Positions 1 to 11,650 of a DNA stretch of 64,000 bases are shown here, piece after piece. The notes under the pieces were generated by a model, which searched no databases, was not told where the DNA came from, and worked only from the letters and a program-made list of their open reading frames with translations. The stretch is from positions 189,979,257-190,043,256 of the forward strand of contig NC_135502.1 in the NCBI RefSeq assembly GCF_052857255.1. The letters are read 5' to 3'. The position numbers and the translations under genes are program-made. The stretch is from Amblyomma americanum. Lineage: Eukaryota > Arthropoda > Arachnida > Ixodida > Ixodidae. Position 1 is the first letter of the stretch, and every line of letters begins with the position of its first letter.

Positions 1-648
1 TGTTACAAAGCTAACATGATCATCCCATGACATTCTTTCATTAAATAATATACCTAATGTTTTAAATGAAGGCACAACTTCTAAGGGTACGGACTGCAGG
101 AATATGTTCTTAGTGAGACAGACCTTCTTGTTTCTACCTCTGAAAACAATGACTTTAGTCTTTGCTGTGTTAATCCGCAACGCATTTCTGCTACTCCAGT
201 TTTCTATTTGCCTCAGTGCATTGTTTGCAGTATCTGTGAGTTCAGCTGCATTATCTCCGGCAAGAAAAATACTGGTGTCATCAGCATAGATGATAAATTT
301 AACGAATGGAGTTGCATGTACAATGTCATTGATGTAATGAATAAACAGAAATGGAACCAAAATGCTGCCTTGTGGAACGCCACAGCCTACAGATTGCATA
401 TCTGAGAGGAGACCGTTTATTGCCACTGCCTGTTCGCGATCCATGAGGTATGACTGCACAAGCGATAGTGCATGGCCGCAGAAGCCACAACGCTCAAGTT
501 TACGAAGAAGTATTGTATGGTTTAATAAGTCGAATGCCTTCGAAAAATCAAGAAAAATACCAATGACTATCCTATTATGTTCGAGTTCGTTCAATATATA
601 TTCTCGTTGATCTAATAGTGCAAGTTCAGTAGAGCGCACCTCTCCTGT
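1..648 (-). mobile_element. LINE reverse transcriptase fragment (CR1/jockey-like), cut by window edge
   Basis: Read on the minus strand, one frame is stop-free from about 648 to the window edge, roughly 215 codons of the palm of a non-LTR reverse transcriptase. In order I see the first catalytic block (FLDFSKAFD, near 548-520), the GVPQGSIL block, and FIIYADD with its two catalytic aspartates at 277-288, followed by the thumb-side block ending near SFKTLGILF. These are LINE RT signatures that synthesise cDNA at the target site. Endonuclease and N-terminal parts are missing. The fragment stops at about 641-648, where the duplicated block begins, so it was cut there. The lack of stops suggests a younger insertion than its neighbour. 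The clade (CR1, L2 or jockey) is a guess from motif spelling. Confidence 0.85.
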
Positions 649-1385
649 CTCCAATTAACTTCTTAGATTTCTCTTTTTTCCTGGAGGCTAGGGTTGACCT
701 TTTGTGACGAACTGCTCTGAGTTTCGTCATATTCGGTTATTTGGTTATAGTTGAGGTCTACAGCTGGCGTGGACAGGACGTGCGAGTTCCTGTCCCGCCC
801 CCTTATTAGGCTCCGTGCTGGGTGGCTGGCACCGTGGCCGAAAACAAAACAATCGCCCTCAAAAACGAGTGCGGACCAACGCAAGTCAAGAATTCCTGCA
901 AAAAATTAAAGAACTTTTCTCTAGGTATGCTATGTCGTATACAGTGAAAATCAAGATCAGCCAGCTAGGAAAATGTCTCCGTTCATTGTTTCAAAATCCC
1001 TGACTGACTGCCTGAGCTTTGGCTACACGATGACGATGTTGGCGAGTGGCGACCGGCGCCTCCCAATCCGAGATAAAGTACAATACTCCAAACTCCCAGC
1101 CACGGTGTCCTTTGGAGACATTCCTGTACCTATAACTGCACATCGATCACTAAACTCAGTGAAAGGAGAAATATCCTAGCACGATTTCCAGAACCTCTCA
1201 GAAAAAGAGATGTTGGAAGGTCTGATAGACCGGAACGTGACCCATGACCATCGGGTCAAAATCCATAAAGACAAGGAAATACCGACCAAACACATAATCC
1301 TGACCTCTGAGTCCAGACAACTTCCCGAATCCGTAAAAGAAGAGAACCTTAAAATAACTGTGAGGCAATATATACGAAATCCAAG

Positions 1386-1607
1386 AAGTACTTTGATTTG
1401 GGCTAGTTGGTTCATATCTTGAAAGAAGTTAGGACTATTGAAGAAATTGCGTTTTGTTGTGTGATAAGCTTGTTGTGATACAGCTCAGTTGATGCATAAA
1501 ATGTAGGGGTTTGGTGCAATAAACTTCAGTTGCAAGATGGCGCCCGTCCTGTTGTGTTCGTGCCTCTTTGTCTTTGTCGTTTTAGCGCCGTCCTAACTTC
1601 TTTCAAG
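1386..1607 (+). mobile_element. Short non-autonomous Penelope-like insertion (222 bp)
   Basis: Absent from the matching place in copy B and flanked by a perfect 14-base direct repeat (ATACGAAATCCAAG at 1372-1385 and 1608-1621), so it is a true insertion with target-site duplication. It contains the AATAAACTTCAGTTG motif (about 1518-1532) seen at every Penelope terminus in this window, the GGGCTAGTTGGTTCAT end motif, and an 18-base perfect inverted repeat (1418-1435 with 1590-1607). It carries no coding sequence. I read it as a Penelope terminal repeat plus an inverted end, mobilised in trans. Confidence 0.75.
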
Positions 1608-1744
1608 ATACGAAATCCAAGACGGTGCTTCAAGAGTCAAATATTCAGCCGCGGCTCTCCGAGCTGTCGCGGCAGGCCAAACATGTGCCAAATGTTTATG
1701 AAATGATTGTGAATCCGTTGACTGTAACACTTGTTGAAATATGA

Positions 1745-2440
1745 ACACTTGAAGCTTCCAGCCCCCCCCCCCCCCCCCCGCGCTCTCTCTCCGCGGATGC
1801 AGCGTTCTCTCTGGCTGACCACGGAGGGGATCGTGCTCGAGGGAACAAAGGGAAGGGACGACAAAGTGCGAGCACTTATATGCTATCTAGTACACCTGCA
1901 GTTAATACACAGAGCGGGCGAGCTAGCTTTAAAACATCAACGAGGCATCCCTCAGAAAAAGATGGCTACGTATGAAGGGCTTCCGTCTTACTGGCTTTGG
2001 CAGGGGCGCGAATTCGGAAGTAACGGCGGCTAACATTCGTATGCGCCGACAATATCGGGCTGGCTTTCGCGTGCGCGCCGCATTCTTGGGGCAAAGCCAT
2101 CCCCGAACATTTTGTGGGTGAGGTGGCGATAGCGCGCGTTTGCTGCGCTCGCTTTGCTGCCTGGAACCAGAAGCCCAGCGGCAAGGCACGAAGGATCTCC
2201 TTGAGCCTGCCGCGGGAAGTGACGAGAGCTTGCGGCTGCAACCGCTCGTGACGATAGTCGGATCCCGAAGAGACCTTCAAAGGCTCCGTGGAAATCCGCA
2301 TAACCTACGAGGTGGCGCTCCCATTGCTGTATCTGCTTCCCCTATGAGGGAGACTTCCCTCCTCGCCCAGCCGGTGCTGTCCTGACGCACGATGGTGATT
2401 ATGGACCGCGTCGAAATGAAAGGGGGAGAAACAGGTTCTC
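1745..2440 (+). other. Unknown ~700-base segment inside LINE ORF1, present in both copies
   Basis: Sequence between the two knuckle regions of ORF1 that does not read as LINE protein in any frame. It begins at a C-rich run (18 C at about 1761), is GC-rich, and has no recognisable motif or credible ORF. Copy B holds the same segment at about 35,010-35,715, so it was there before the block duplicated. I found no convincing target duplication. Confidence 0.5.
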
Positions 2441-2989
2441 CACACCACACGCTGCACTACTGTGCGTGAATTGTGAAGGGGACTACCCCGCGAAATTGAG
2501 GTCATGTCCGACCTGTAAGAGAGAGACAAAAATAATAACGATGAAGACAAAGGTAAACATAACATACCAAGTGGCACGAAAACGACTCTCCCCAATTTGG
2601 CAGGTCACAGCAAAAGCAAATTTCACTCATGCGGTGCGCAGGGGCGGCACAGCACAACGGGCTTTGGCCACCGCCCAGGCAATGCATGAGGCACGACGAC
2701 CCCTGCCCCGGCAGACGCGGTGAAGGCTGCCCTGCCACTTCTACAAAACAGCCCGCCGGCCCCTCTTTCGGCCGCCCGCAAGGCTTCCCCCATCCAGGAT
2801 AGGCCTCTAAATTGTGCACCCACGGGTTCACCGCGGACGTACAGAGCCTCTACTGAGGCGATGAACACAACACAGAACTCGCTCCAGCTGCGACGGTGGA
2901 ACAGCCTTCTTGAGCGAAAAAGAAAAGAGAAGACCCCAATAATAGCACCAGCAAAACCTGTAGCTTAAGTCTAATACTACACTCCCTGG

Positions 2990-5900
2990 AATCATCCAAT
3001 GTGGCGGTGCTCATACAGTTGAAACTGCCGAGGAAAAATACATAACTACAGTGACATAAAAGAAATTTTAAACACACTGTCTCCTGTGGATATATGCTTA
3101 CAGGAGACCAACATAGCTCCAAAACAAAGAAAAAACATTTTAAACAAGTATGTCTTTCGGTGTTGCTATTGTCATCCAGAGTGGCGTTGCAACCCAAGAA
3201 ATCAAACTGAATGCCCAATACGAAGCTGTTGCAGTCACTTTAATTCATTTTAAGAATATCACAATATGCAACACATACCTTGAGCCACACCACACTAACA
3301 CGTAATCATTTAGAACCCATTTTAGAACAGCTACCTAAAGCATACCTGCTAGTTGGTGATTTTAGTGCCCACTACGGTTTTTGAGGAAATGCACACACTT
3401 ATGCAGGAGATCGTTATTTAGATGATTTTAGAGGTCGTATTTTTGAAGAAGTAATAATATCTGCCTCCTAAACACCCGCAAAGATACAAACTGCATTGCG
3501 AGCACGGGAATAATGAGTTCCATAGATTTGTCTTTTAGTTCGCCTTCTCTATTAGTTATTTTAAATGGGATGTCATCGACAACCCATAAGGCAGCGATCA
3601 CCTCCCTGTAATATTTAGCTTAACATCCCCATCGCAAGTCATGCCAATTAAACCACGACGATGGAAGTTACATTTAGCTGACTGGGAACTTTTTAGAGAA
3701 AGAGCCAGCCTAGATAAAATAGTTTCACACAACCTCAGCGTAAACGATCTAAAAGAATCTATCACAAACTCTATTTGAACAGCAGCACGCCTAGAAATTC
3801 CGCAGTCGTCTGGTGTAGTAAAACATTATTACGAAATTTGGTACTCATTACAATGCGGAGATGAAAAAAGGAGGCAAAGCAAAGCTAGGGGAATTTTCCA
3901 TAGATACCCAATGCAGGACAATTTCATCAACTTCAAAAAGGCCGAAGCAAAAGCCCGATAAATTCGCCGTAATGCCAAAAAAATTCATGCAAGGTTTCAT
4001 GTCCTCAATAAACAGCTCAACCACATCAAAACAAATGTGCATATGGTAAAAGATTGCAGCTACTCCACATTCACTGCTCCTTTTCTGTCAGCCCCTGGTT
4101 TGCAGACAAATTTAGAAGAACAGGCAGACATTTTGGGTGAATATTTTTGTACAGTATCAGTTCATCTCACCAGACACATGCATTCCTGCAATACAAAAAA
4201 CAAGAATGAAAAGCAAAGACTGATGACAAGCGGAGGCACAAGTGAATCCTATAATACTTTACGTACAGTTCAAGAAAATAATAAAGTACTGTACGCTGGT
4301 AAGCAATCTGCACACCGCCCTGACGAAATACATAACGAAATGTTAGACTATCTCTCTGAACTGGCTGTAGAGGCTCTTTTAGAATTTTCAACAAAGTTGG
4401 GTATAGGGGAAAGAAACTTACCGAAGCCTGGAAGAAGGCCATAATTGTTCCATTTTAAAACCCGGAAAACCCCCTACCTTTCCCAGCAGCTATAAACCCA
4501 GAGCTCTCACAAGCTCTCTAGAGAAGTACTTTGAAAGTGTATTGAATATCAGACTAACGTTTCTGTTAGAAGACCGAAAGCTTCTGGATGCCCACCATTG
4601 TGGTTTTAAAAAGGAGTGCTCCACTACAAGCAACCTACTTCGCCTTGAAAATATTTCTCGGCAGGCTTTCATACAAAAACACTGTCTTGCCGTATTTCTC
4701 GATTTAGAGAACGAATATAGCACAACGTAGAAATTTGGAATTATTCAAGACCTAGCTGAACTGGACATGCACGGCAGGATGTTGAAATGCCTGAAAGACT
4801 TCTTGTTTAACCGTTCATTTGATTTCCGCCTAGACTCAACCCATTGAAGGAATTTTATTAAAAAAAATGGCGTACCTCAAGAATGCATTTTTGCACTACT
4901 CTCATTATTGTAAAATTATTTCTCTTAGGAAAATAATTCCAAGGTCCGTTATGTACTCTATGTAGAAGATCTTCAGATAGCTTGCACGTCCTCCAGTATA
5001 TCCACACCCGAAAGGCAAATACAATTCGCAATATATAAACTGGTAACATGGGCAGAAAGAAACGGTTTTCGTTTTTCTCCACAGAAATCGGTGCCTATTC
5101 TTTTCTCTCTGAAACGAGGCATATAGACAGATCCTACCTTACGCCTGAACAAAATAAAGTTAACCGCGATAAATACGCATATAATTCTCGGCATAACATT
5201 TGAAAGAAAACTCTTTCCTGCTTCACATAAACGCATTGATAAAAAAGCCTCTCGATCCCTGAACATCCTTAAAGGGCTGTCGTGAAAACATTGAGGGTCC
5301 GATGGGAGTTGCCTCTTACATATTTACCGCTCTGTAGTATGGTCAACCATGGATTATGGATGCATAGTGTATGGATCAACGAGACCACCGTACCTTAAGC
5401 GACTGGAACCAATACATAATTTATGTTTGTGTCGTTCCACAGGTGCATACAGGACGTCAACCATAAACAGCCGTTATGTAGAAACTAACGACCCGTCACT
5501 TACAGACAGAAGAACGATGCTGACATGTTCATACATTCTGAAAATCCGTTCATTACCGAAACACATATGTCACCAAACAGTCACAAAATGCCCATCCAGA
5601 TTACTGTTTAATAACAGGACGCAAAGCACCAGGCCACTGCTCTTGCGTTTTGAAGAGATGTGCCAAAACCTCGGCGTATTGACACGTTACCTGGCATTGC
5701 TGGAAGACGAGATACACTGCCGACATGGTATAATTTCTCTTAAATCGGTTATTTTGCTCTTGCACAATTCAGTAAAAAGCAAATTTTACAACAGTTTCTA
5801 CCAGAATTTCTTGCACTCGAGGAAAAATACAGTACTTTCCAAGCTTTTAGTCAGATGGCTCAAAAAGAGATGCTTACGTTGGAAATGCAGTGGTAGAAGG

Positions 5901-6137
5901 TAATTGCAGTCAAATAGTAAGTTTTCCACAGTGTGCATCAATGTTCACTGCCAAATATTACGACTTCTGTGTAGCTATAAGAAATAGTAAGCGAGAACCC
6001 CTAAAACAGCATTATCTGCACAGACTCCCTAAGTTTACTTACCGCTCTCCACTCTAGGAATGCAATAAGTCCTATACTTTGTGGTATTATACAAAACATA
6101 ATAACAGCCACATCTTAAGGACAAAACAAAACTCTGC
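2990..6137 (+). pseudogene. LINE copy A ORF2 (endonuclease-reverse transcriptase), broken
   Basis: Remnant of the LINE polyprotein. An IQWxCRG-like endonuclease start lies near 3000, and an LLVGDFSAHYG-like catalytic block lies near 3350. The reverse transcriptase follows: a GFKKECSTT block near 4600, LDLENEY (normally LDxxKAYD) near 4700, GVPQ near 4870, and the catalytic motif as Y-V-E-D at 4959-4970 instead of YVDD. Thumb-side text with MDYGCIVYGS follows near 5350. RNase H and the terminal zinc finger lie beyond the Penelope insertion at 9375-9870. Stops and frameshifts are frequent. Copy B shares the same Asp-to-Glu change, so the element was already dead before the block duplicated. Confidence 0.75.
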
Positions 6138-7873
6138 TTGATTTGAAGCAGCGCAAGGCCGAAAGCCAAAGAAGAGAGCCGAGAAAGAAACGGACGACAC
6201 AGCGCTGAACTAACAACTGACATTTATTTGGCACGCTGCACGTATAAATACATTCAGGCACCAAAAAGGAAAACAAAGCAAAGAGCTCATTCATGCACTG
6301 GGATTCTGCAAGCCAACACAAGCTAAAATGTGCGATTCAGGAAGCGAAGTTCTTTTTGAGATAAAGACACTGATGGAGCGCTTATACATGTGTCACCATA
6401 CATCTTGATGTTCGAAGCCTCGATTATTTCTCGGCACAGCTTATCTCTGTTCCTATCCACAACTCTGCAAAATTCAAACTGTGGGGTGCACTCGCACTCA
6501 CGACAGTGCATGCTGAGGTTACGGGACTCTTTATTATCTACATTGTTGCGGTGCTGCCTGAGCCTATCATTTAAGCACTGTCCTGTCTGGCCAATGTAAA
6601 ACCTATTACAAGTCAGTGGAATAGAATACACGACATTTTTTTGACACTTCCCGAATTTGCGCTCATGATTTTTCGTGCAAACGGGGATAGTTTTCCCTGG
6701 ATTGTTGACACGCTTGCACAAACTTGATAACTTAATGGGAGCCGGAAAAACAACATCCACTCCGACTCTTTTACCAACACTTTTCAAATTATGTGATATC
6801 TTGTGGATGTAGGGAATAGCTGCTACTGGCTTACTTGTTTGACATTCAGGACTCGGGGAGCATTTCAGTTTCTTCAACAAAACATCGGCCACAGAAGAAA
6901 GAACATGAAGCGGATAGCCACAAGCAGTAAGCCTCCCTACTTGGTTGCTAAAGCTGCGTGCGGTTTTATGTCGACAGGATTTTGTAAGTGCACTCCTGAA
7001 GCTTGACATGACAATTCCTCTTTTAACAAGCTTCGAGTGCGCGGAACTATAAGGTAGCAACGATTTATTAGCCCTAGGCTCGAAAGACCAGCACACACTG
7101 CAAGGTGAAAACTGCAGACTCAAGTTAGAAATCTGATTGTGTCCTCTACAGGAACTTCATGAGTTACTTCCAAAGGGGCAAGAACATCAGAAAAAACACC
7201 TCGAACTTTGGACACTTCCCTACTAAAGGCTTCGCGCCCACAGGTGAGCAAAACTAGAAAGTGATCCACAAAGCGAGAAACAGCTGCAACAGCTGTGCCA
7301 TTTAAGCGGTCATTCAGTTCTCTGTCATGCATAGCTAAAAAGAAATCACTCAAAATTGGGGCAATGCAGGAACCTATACAAATGCCCTTCTTCTGAATAA
7401 AAATTCGACCTTCCCACTCTGTATACGTGGATTCAAGGTAGGCTAATAACAATTCTAAAAAGTTCTCCACCGACATGCCGGCTGCGTTCTGAAAGCGAAC
7501 GGCACCAAAATTGTCAATGACGTCCCTAATGCACAAAAGGAGACTGTCATGCGGAATGGAGTAGTAAAGGTCCTTTACGTCAATAGAAAAAGCGCACAGT
7601 TGCTTGTCATGGTAGTAGTCTAGGGTGCTAATCACGTCGAGGGAATTCTTAACCTGGAAGGGATCGTCAACTGGTAGTTTTGTTAGCTTTTCTTTCAGAA
7701 ACTGTCCTAAACATTTTTGCCAGGAACCTTTCTCGGAAACAATAACGCGGAACGGCACGTCGGTTTTATGAGTCTTAACAGTAAAAAACATGGTCAAGCT
7801 AGGCTTTTTACAGTTATATAAAGACGTAAACAGCTTGTCAAAGTCATTCTGCTTTTTCACCTTGCGTTTAGAC
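6138..7873 (-). pseudogene. Penelope-like polyprotein, minus unit (5'-truncated, frameshifted)
   Basis: Two minus-strand frames (7860-7120 and 7123-6323) together cover RT palm to endonuclease. Visible are the MFFTVKTHKTDVPFR block, FSIDVKDLYYSIPHD (first catalytic Asp region), GICIGSCIAPIL, and the catalytic motif reading F-V-D-H where the sister unit has F-V-D-D. The GIY-YIG endonuclease core VVYSIPLTCNRFYIGQTG lies near 6634-6580. A one-base deletion near 7120, absent from the plus unit, causes the frameshift. Penelope proteins prime reverse transcription at a nick made by the GIY-YIG domain. This copy is dead by frameshift, by the catalytic substitution and by its missing N-terminus. Confidence 0.85.
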
Positions 7874-9176
7874 TTCTATTGACGTAAAGGACCTTTACTA
7901 CTCCATTCCGCATGACAGTCTCCTTTTGTGCATTAGGGACGTCGTTGACAATTTTGGTGCCGTTCGCTTTCAGAACGCAGCCGCCATGTCGGTGGAGAAC
8001 TTTTTAGAATTGTTATTAGCCTACCTTGAATCCACGTACACAGATTGGGAAGGTCGATTTTTTATTCAGAAGAAGGGCATTTGTATAGGTTCCTGCATTG
8101 CCCCAATTTTGAGTGATTTCTTTTTAGCTATGCATGACAGAGAACTAAATGACCGCTTAAATGGCACAGCTGTTGCAGCTGTTTCTCGCTTTGTGGATGA
8201 CTATCTAGTTTTGCTCACCTGTGGGCGCGAAGCCTTTAGTAGGGAAGTGTCCAAACTTCGAGGTGTTTTTTCTGATGTTCTTGCCCCTTTGGAAGTAACT
8301 CATGAAGTTCCTGTAGAGGACACAATCAGATTTCTAGACTTGAGTCTGCAGTTTTCACCTTGCAGTGTGTGCTGGTCTTTCGAGCCTAGGGCTAATAAAC
8401 CGTTGCTACCTTATAGTTCCGCGCATTCGAAGCTTGTTAAAAGAGGAATTGTCATGTCAAGCTTCAGGAGTGCACTTACAAAATCCTGTCGACATAAAAC
8501 CGCACGCAGCTTTAGCAACCAAGTAGGGAGCCTTACTGCTTGTGGCTATCCCCTTCATGTTCTTTATTCTGTGGCCGATGTGTTGTTGAAGAAACTGAAA
8601 TGCTCCCCGAGTCCTGAATGTCAAACAAGTAAGCCAGTTGCAGCTATTCCCTACATCCACAAGATATCACATAGTTTGAAAAGTGTTGGTAAAAGAGTCG
8701 GAGTGGATGTTGTTTTTTCGGCTCCCATTAAGTTATCAAGTTTGTGCATGCGTGTCAACAATCCAGGGAAAACTATCCCCGTTTGCATGAAAAATCATGA
8801 GCGCAAATTCGGGAAGTGTCAAAAAAATGTCGTGTATTCTATTCCATTGACTTGTAATAGGTTTTATATTGGCCAGACAGATCAGTGCTTAAATGATAGG
8901 CTCGGGCAGCACCGCAACAATGTAGATAATAAAGAGTCCCGTAACCTCAGCATGCACTGTCGTGAGTGCGAGTGCACCCCACAGTTTGAATTTTGCAGAG
9001 TTGTGGATAGGAACAGAGATAAGCTGTGCCGTGAAATAATCGAGGCTTCGAACATCAAGACGTGTGGTGACACATGTGTAAGCGCTCCATCAGTGTCTTT
9101 ATCTCAAAAAGAACTTCGCTTCCTGAATCGCACATTTCAGCTTGTGTTGGCTTGCAGAATCCCAATGCATAAATGA
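7874..9176 (+). pseudogene. Penelope-like polyprotein, plus unit (5'-truncated, otherwise open)
   Basis: A 416-codon open frame (from 7926; homology begins at 7874) covering the second half of the RT and the GIY-YIG endonuclease. It has GICIGSCIAPIL, an intact FVDDYLVLL catalytic motif near 8195, the FLDLSLQF block, and the endonuclease core with VVYSIPLTCNRFYIGQT near 8830-8880. Near the C-terminus a Cys-rich stretch (HCRECECTPQFEFC) follows the usual linker. No stops occur. The N-terminal third of a normal ~800-residue protein, including the first catalytic Asp block, is missing, so it cannot work alone. It ends at 9176 and is followed by the 3' terminal region. Confidence 0.85.
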
Positions 9177-9364
9177 GCTCTTTGCTTTGTTTTCCTTTTT
9201 GGTGCCGGAATGTATTTATACGTGCAGCGTGCCAAATACACGTCAGTTGTTAGTTCAGCGCTGTGTCGTCCGTTTCTTTCTCGGCTCTCTTCTTTGGCTT
9301 TCGGCCTTGCGCTGCTTCAAATCAAACTATGAATAACCAACTCGCCCATCAACTTGTGCTTTCA

Positions 9365-9880
9365 AAAACTCTGCTGGGTATCGAGTCATCTAGGAATTAA
9401 AAGCAATGAGAGAGCAGGCTTCTGCGCAGCTCAAGCTCGTGACATGCAAATCAAGTAAGGAATTATACCGTTTAAAGATCGTACAACTTAATTCGTCGTA
9501 ACATAAGACAGAAAAGGCAGTCCGTGTGGAACAACGAAGTAAATAACAAACCGCACATTGCAAATCCTGTTCGAGGTGAATTGAAGTCCTGCACCCAGCA
9601 GGTACGTATTAAAGAAGAAATTAGCTGCCATCTTTCTAAACACACACACACATCACACATAATTTCTTACTGGCAAAGCAAGATAAACCTCTTCGCGATG
9701 AATGCGATCATGAACTTACAATTATACACATTTTAATTTCCTGTGCAAACATGAAAAAACTAAGGTAAAAGTTCTTTATTCAAATTTTATAATGACTACA
9801 TGCCTTTTCATCCTGCACTACTTCTTTAGAGAAACTGGATTTATCAAGAACTCCTAATTTTGTAGCGATAGCTACATTAC
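9365..9880 (+). pseudogene. LINE copy A: RNase H end, zinc finger and 3' end
   Basis: Continues the LINE after the Penelope insertion. It opens with the RNase H block containing SHLGIKGNERAGF (about 9376-9420), then a spacer, then THTHTSHI and a degenerate CxxH...HxxxxC zinc-finger region (about 9640-9750). Copy B (39,376-39,880) matches throughout. LINE coding similarity fades by about 9880. Confidence 0.7.
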
Positions 9881-10980
9881 GGTAGCATTTCAAGCCTTCA
9901 GCGTAGCGGCACCACCACCTTGCGGCTGCGACGCCACGCTGTCACGTGGTTTGTACATGTGGTGTGGAGCAGTTGCCGGCGGCGCGGCGCGCCGGCGAAA
10001 CCGAGCTGCCAGAGCTGTGCGCACACGCCCTGTAAAGTGGACGAAGATGAAGAAGGAACGCCCAGGCGAAGCGGAGCAGCGAAACACTGACTTTGCATTC
10101 CAAGTGAGCAAGTTCTACTCGGCCAGCTGTTGCTATCGCGTCACTCCAGGCTTAACCACAGCTAAACCACCAGCAATTTTTTTTACCCACTGATCTGTTC
10201 GAAGTATAATACACCTCTGCCACTTTCTGAGAAGAAGGCGGAGGTGTTTGTTTGGTTCCTTGGGAGCCTCGAGAAAGTTGCGCAGCCAAGGTTAGCAGCT
10301 GAGGCTACCCAACCTTCTGTAAAGCATGTACAAATTTCTAAAATTTTCTTATCTGGTCACAACATAGTTCTAATGTTTGAGCCCCTCTACGCCACAGATG
10401 ATTTCTATAATGTTTACAAGTTTCAACGAAACACTTTTCCTATATCTATTGCTTGGCGCATGATGGCTTTAGTTGCCTGTGTGCCGTGAAACACATAACA
10501 ACAAAAACACAACTGCTGATTTCTTGTAACACTATCTCTCGAGAAGAGACACACTATCTTTCGTGATGAGGCGCTTTTTGCGCAAAGACTGCGCGCCCCC
10601 AAATTGTTGCACAAGCGTCAGAGAGGTCGCGTTTGAATTCGGGGGTAATATAAAGACGAATTTTTAGTCGTAACTTTCGTCAGCTATCGGCCACGAGTCG
10701 AACTATCAACCAACAAATACATGGGCGTCAAGGGGAGACGGTACGCCTTGCCAGTTGCACTCCTTTTCGATGGCTTGTTCGGGACAGGAGGCGCGCACGA
10801 CGTCATTGCTGGTATAATGTTATCACGCTGTCCACACGTAATTTAAGTAAGTGGTGATTGCTTTCTGCTAGAAGTTAACACAAACGTATGAACTACAGGA
10901 AAGGCAGAGTTTTCACTGTTCCTGAAAACGTGATTTCGAGCACTAGGCTGTTCCACGGCAGCTTGTAGTGTGCTGCAAAT
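9881..10980. other. Unknown shared DNA (copy A), GC-rich start
   Basis: No gene recognised. A GC-rich opening (about 9900-10,100) gives open frames on both strands with no motif. The rest is AT-rich and has stops in all frames. It matches 39,891-40,998 in copy B nearly base for base. Confidence 0.5.
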
Positions 10981-11029
10981 ATGCTGACGCGGACTACCCA
11001 TTTCTTAGAATTTAAGTATACTACCCAAG

Positions 11030-11650
11030 TAGCACAAAGTGGGCTCCGAATTGGGGCCCCTGGTCGGCCCCAAGTGGGCAGCCCATATGGGCCCTATGTG
11101 GGATTTGCAACTCGTGCCCAGGAGGGGCCCAACAGGGCAGCCCACTTGGGCTACCCTAAAGGAGCCTGAACAGAACCAGCTTGGGCAGCCCATTTCGCTT
11201 GCTCTAAAAAAACCAGATCTGGCCGAACGTGGGCAGCCCATTTCAATGCCCTGGTGGGGCCCTTGTTGGGCCCGATTGGACAACCCATTTTCAATGCCCT
11301 GGCGGGGCCCTTGTTGGGCCCGAGTAGGCAGCCACTTTCAATGCCCTGGTGGGGCCCTTGTTAGGCCCGAGTGGGCAGCCCATTTTCAATGCCCTAATGG
11401 GGCCCTTGTTGGGCCTGAGTGGGCAGCCCACTTTCAATGCCCTGGAGGGGCCCTTGTTGGCCTGAAGTGGGCAGCCCATTTTCAATGCCCTGGTAGGGCT
11501 CTTGTTGGGCCCGAGTGGGCAGCCAACTCTCATGCCCTTAGGCAGCCCAGTTCAGCCCATAGTGGGAAGCCCTTCTTGGTTGCACAGATGAAGCGCAGTC
11601 TGGGCATAAGTGGGCTGTCCAATTGGCCCAGACCGGCCTTTATAAGGGCA
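11030..11650 (+). repeat. Minisatellite, ~48-bp period (copy A)
   Basis: About seven diverged units repeat from 11,231 to 11,530 with starts near 11,231, 11,278, 11,326, 11,373, 11,421, 11,469 and 11,516. Each runs GGGCAGCCCA, TTTTCAATGCCC, a TGGGGCCCTTGTTGGGCCC core, then the next GGGCAGCCCA. Related but less regular text extends to about 11,045 and 11,650. Because 48 is a multiple of three, frames stay open through it on both strands; these are not genes. Confidence 0.85.

Larger units (their letters stand above)
1170..2968 (+). pseudogene. LINE copy A ORF1 (gag-like nucleic-acid binding protein), broken
   Basis: Pieces of a LINE ORF1 can be read across 1210-1385, 1622-1740 and 2450-2968. 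The first carries the RRM-like stretch MLEGLIDRNVTHDH and continues to the zinc-knuckle region with NPRRCF-like spelling. The middle holds remnants of a Cys knuckle (CQTCAK in copy B). The third has the CVNCEGDHPA-like knuckle followed by a basic, proline-rich tail ending near SLLERKRKEK. Such proteins coat LINE RNA. The gene is split by a 222-bp Penelope insertion and by an unknown ~700-base segment, and carries further frameshifts. It cannot make a full product. Confidence 0.65.
6138..9364. mobile_element. Head-to-head pair of Penelope-like elements
   Basis: A 3.2 kb insertion in the LINE RNase H region, absent from copy B and flanked by AAAACTCTGC (6128-6137 and 9365-9374). The minus-strand unit (6138-7873) and the plus-strand unit (7874-9364) both lack their 5' halves and point outward. 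Both carry the end of the RT domain and a GIY-YIG endonuclease. The sequences at 6138-7588 and 7874-9325 are reverse complements of one another apart from scattered differences, with a 285-base spacer belonging to the minus unit. The right end carries 38 extra bases (9326-9364) with the GAATAACCAACTCGCCCA terminus. Confidence 0.85.
641..9880 (+). mobile_element. I-group LINE, copy A, degenerate and interrupted
   Basis: A plus-strand non-LTR retrotransposon with a gag-like ORF1, then endonuclease, reverse transcriptase, RNase H and a C-terminal zinc-finger region. Both an RNase H (WVPSHLGIKGNER-like text near 9375) and a terminal Cys/His region are present, which fits the I group. It is full of stops and frameshifts. 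A 222-bp Penelope piece sits at 1386, an unknown ~700-base segment at 1745-2440 and a Penelope pair at 6138-9364. Its 5' end is truncated against the upstream LINE fragment; copy B keeps about 150 further bases of the leader. Confidence 0.8.
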
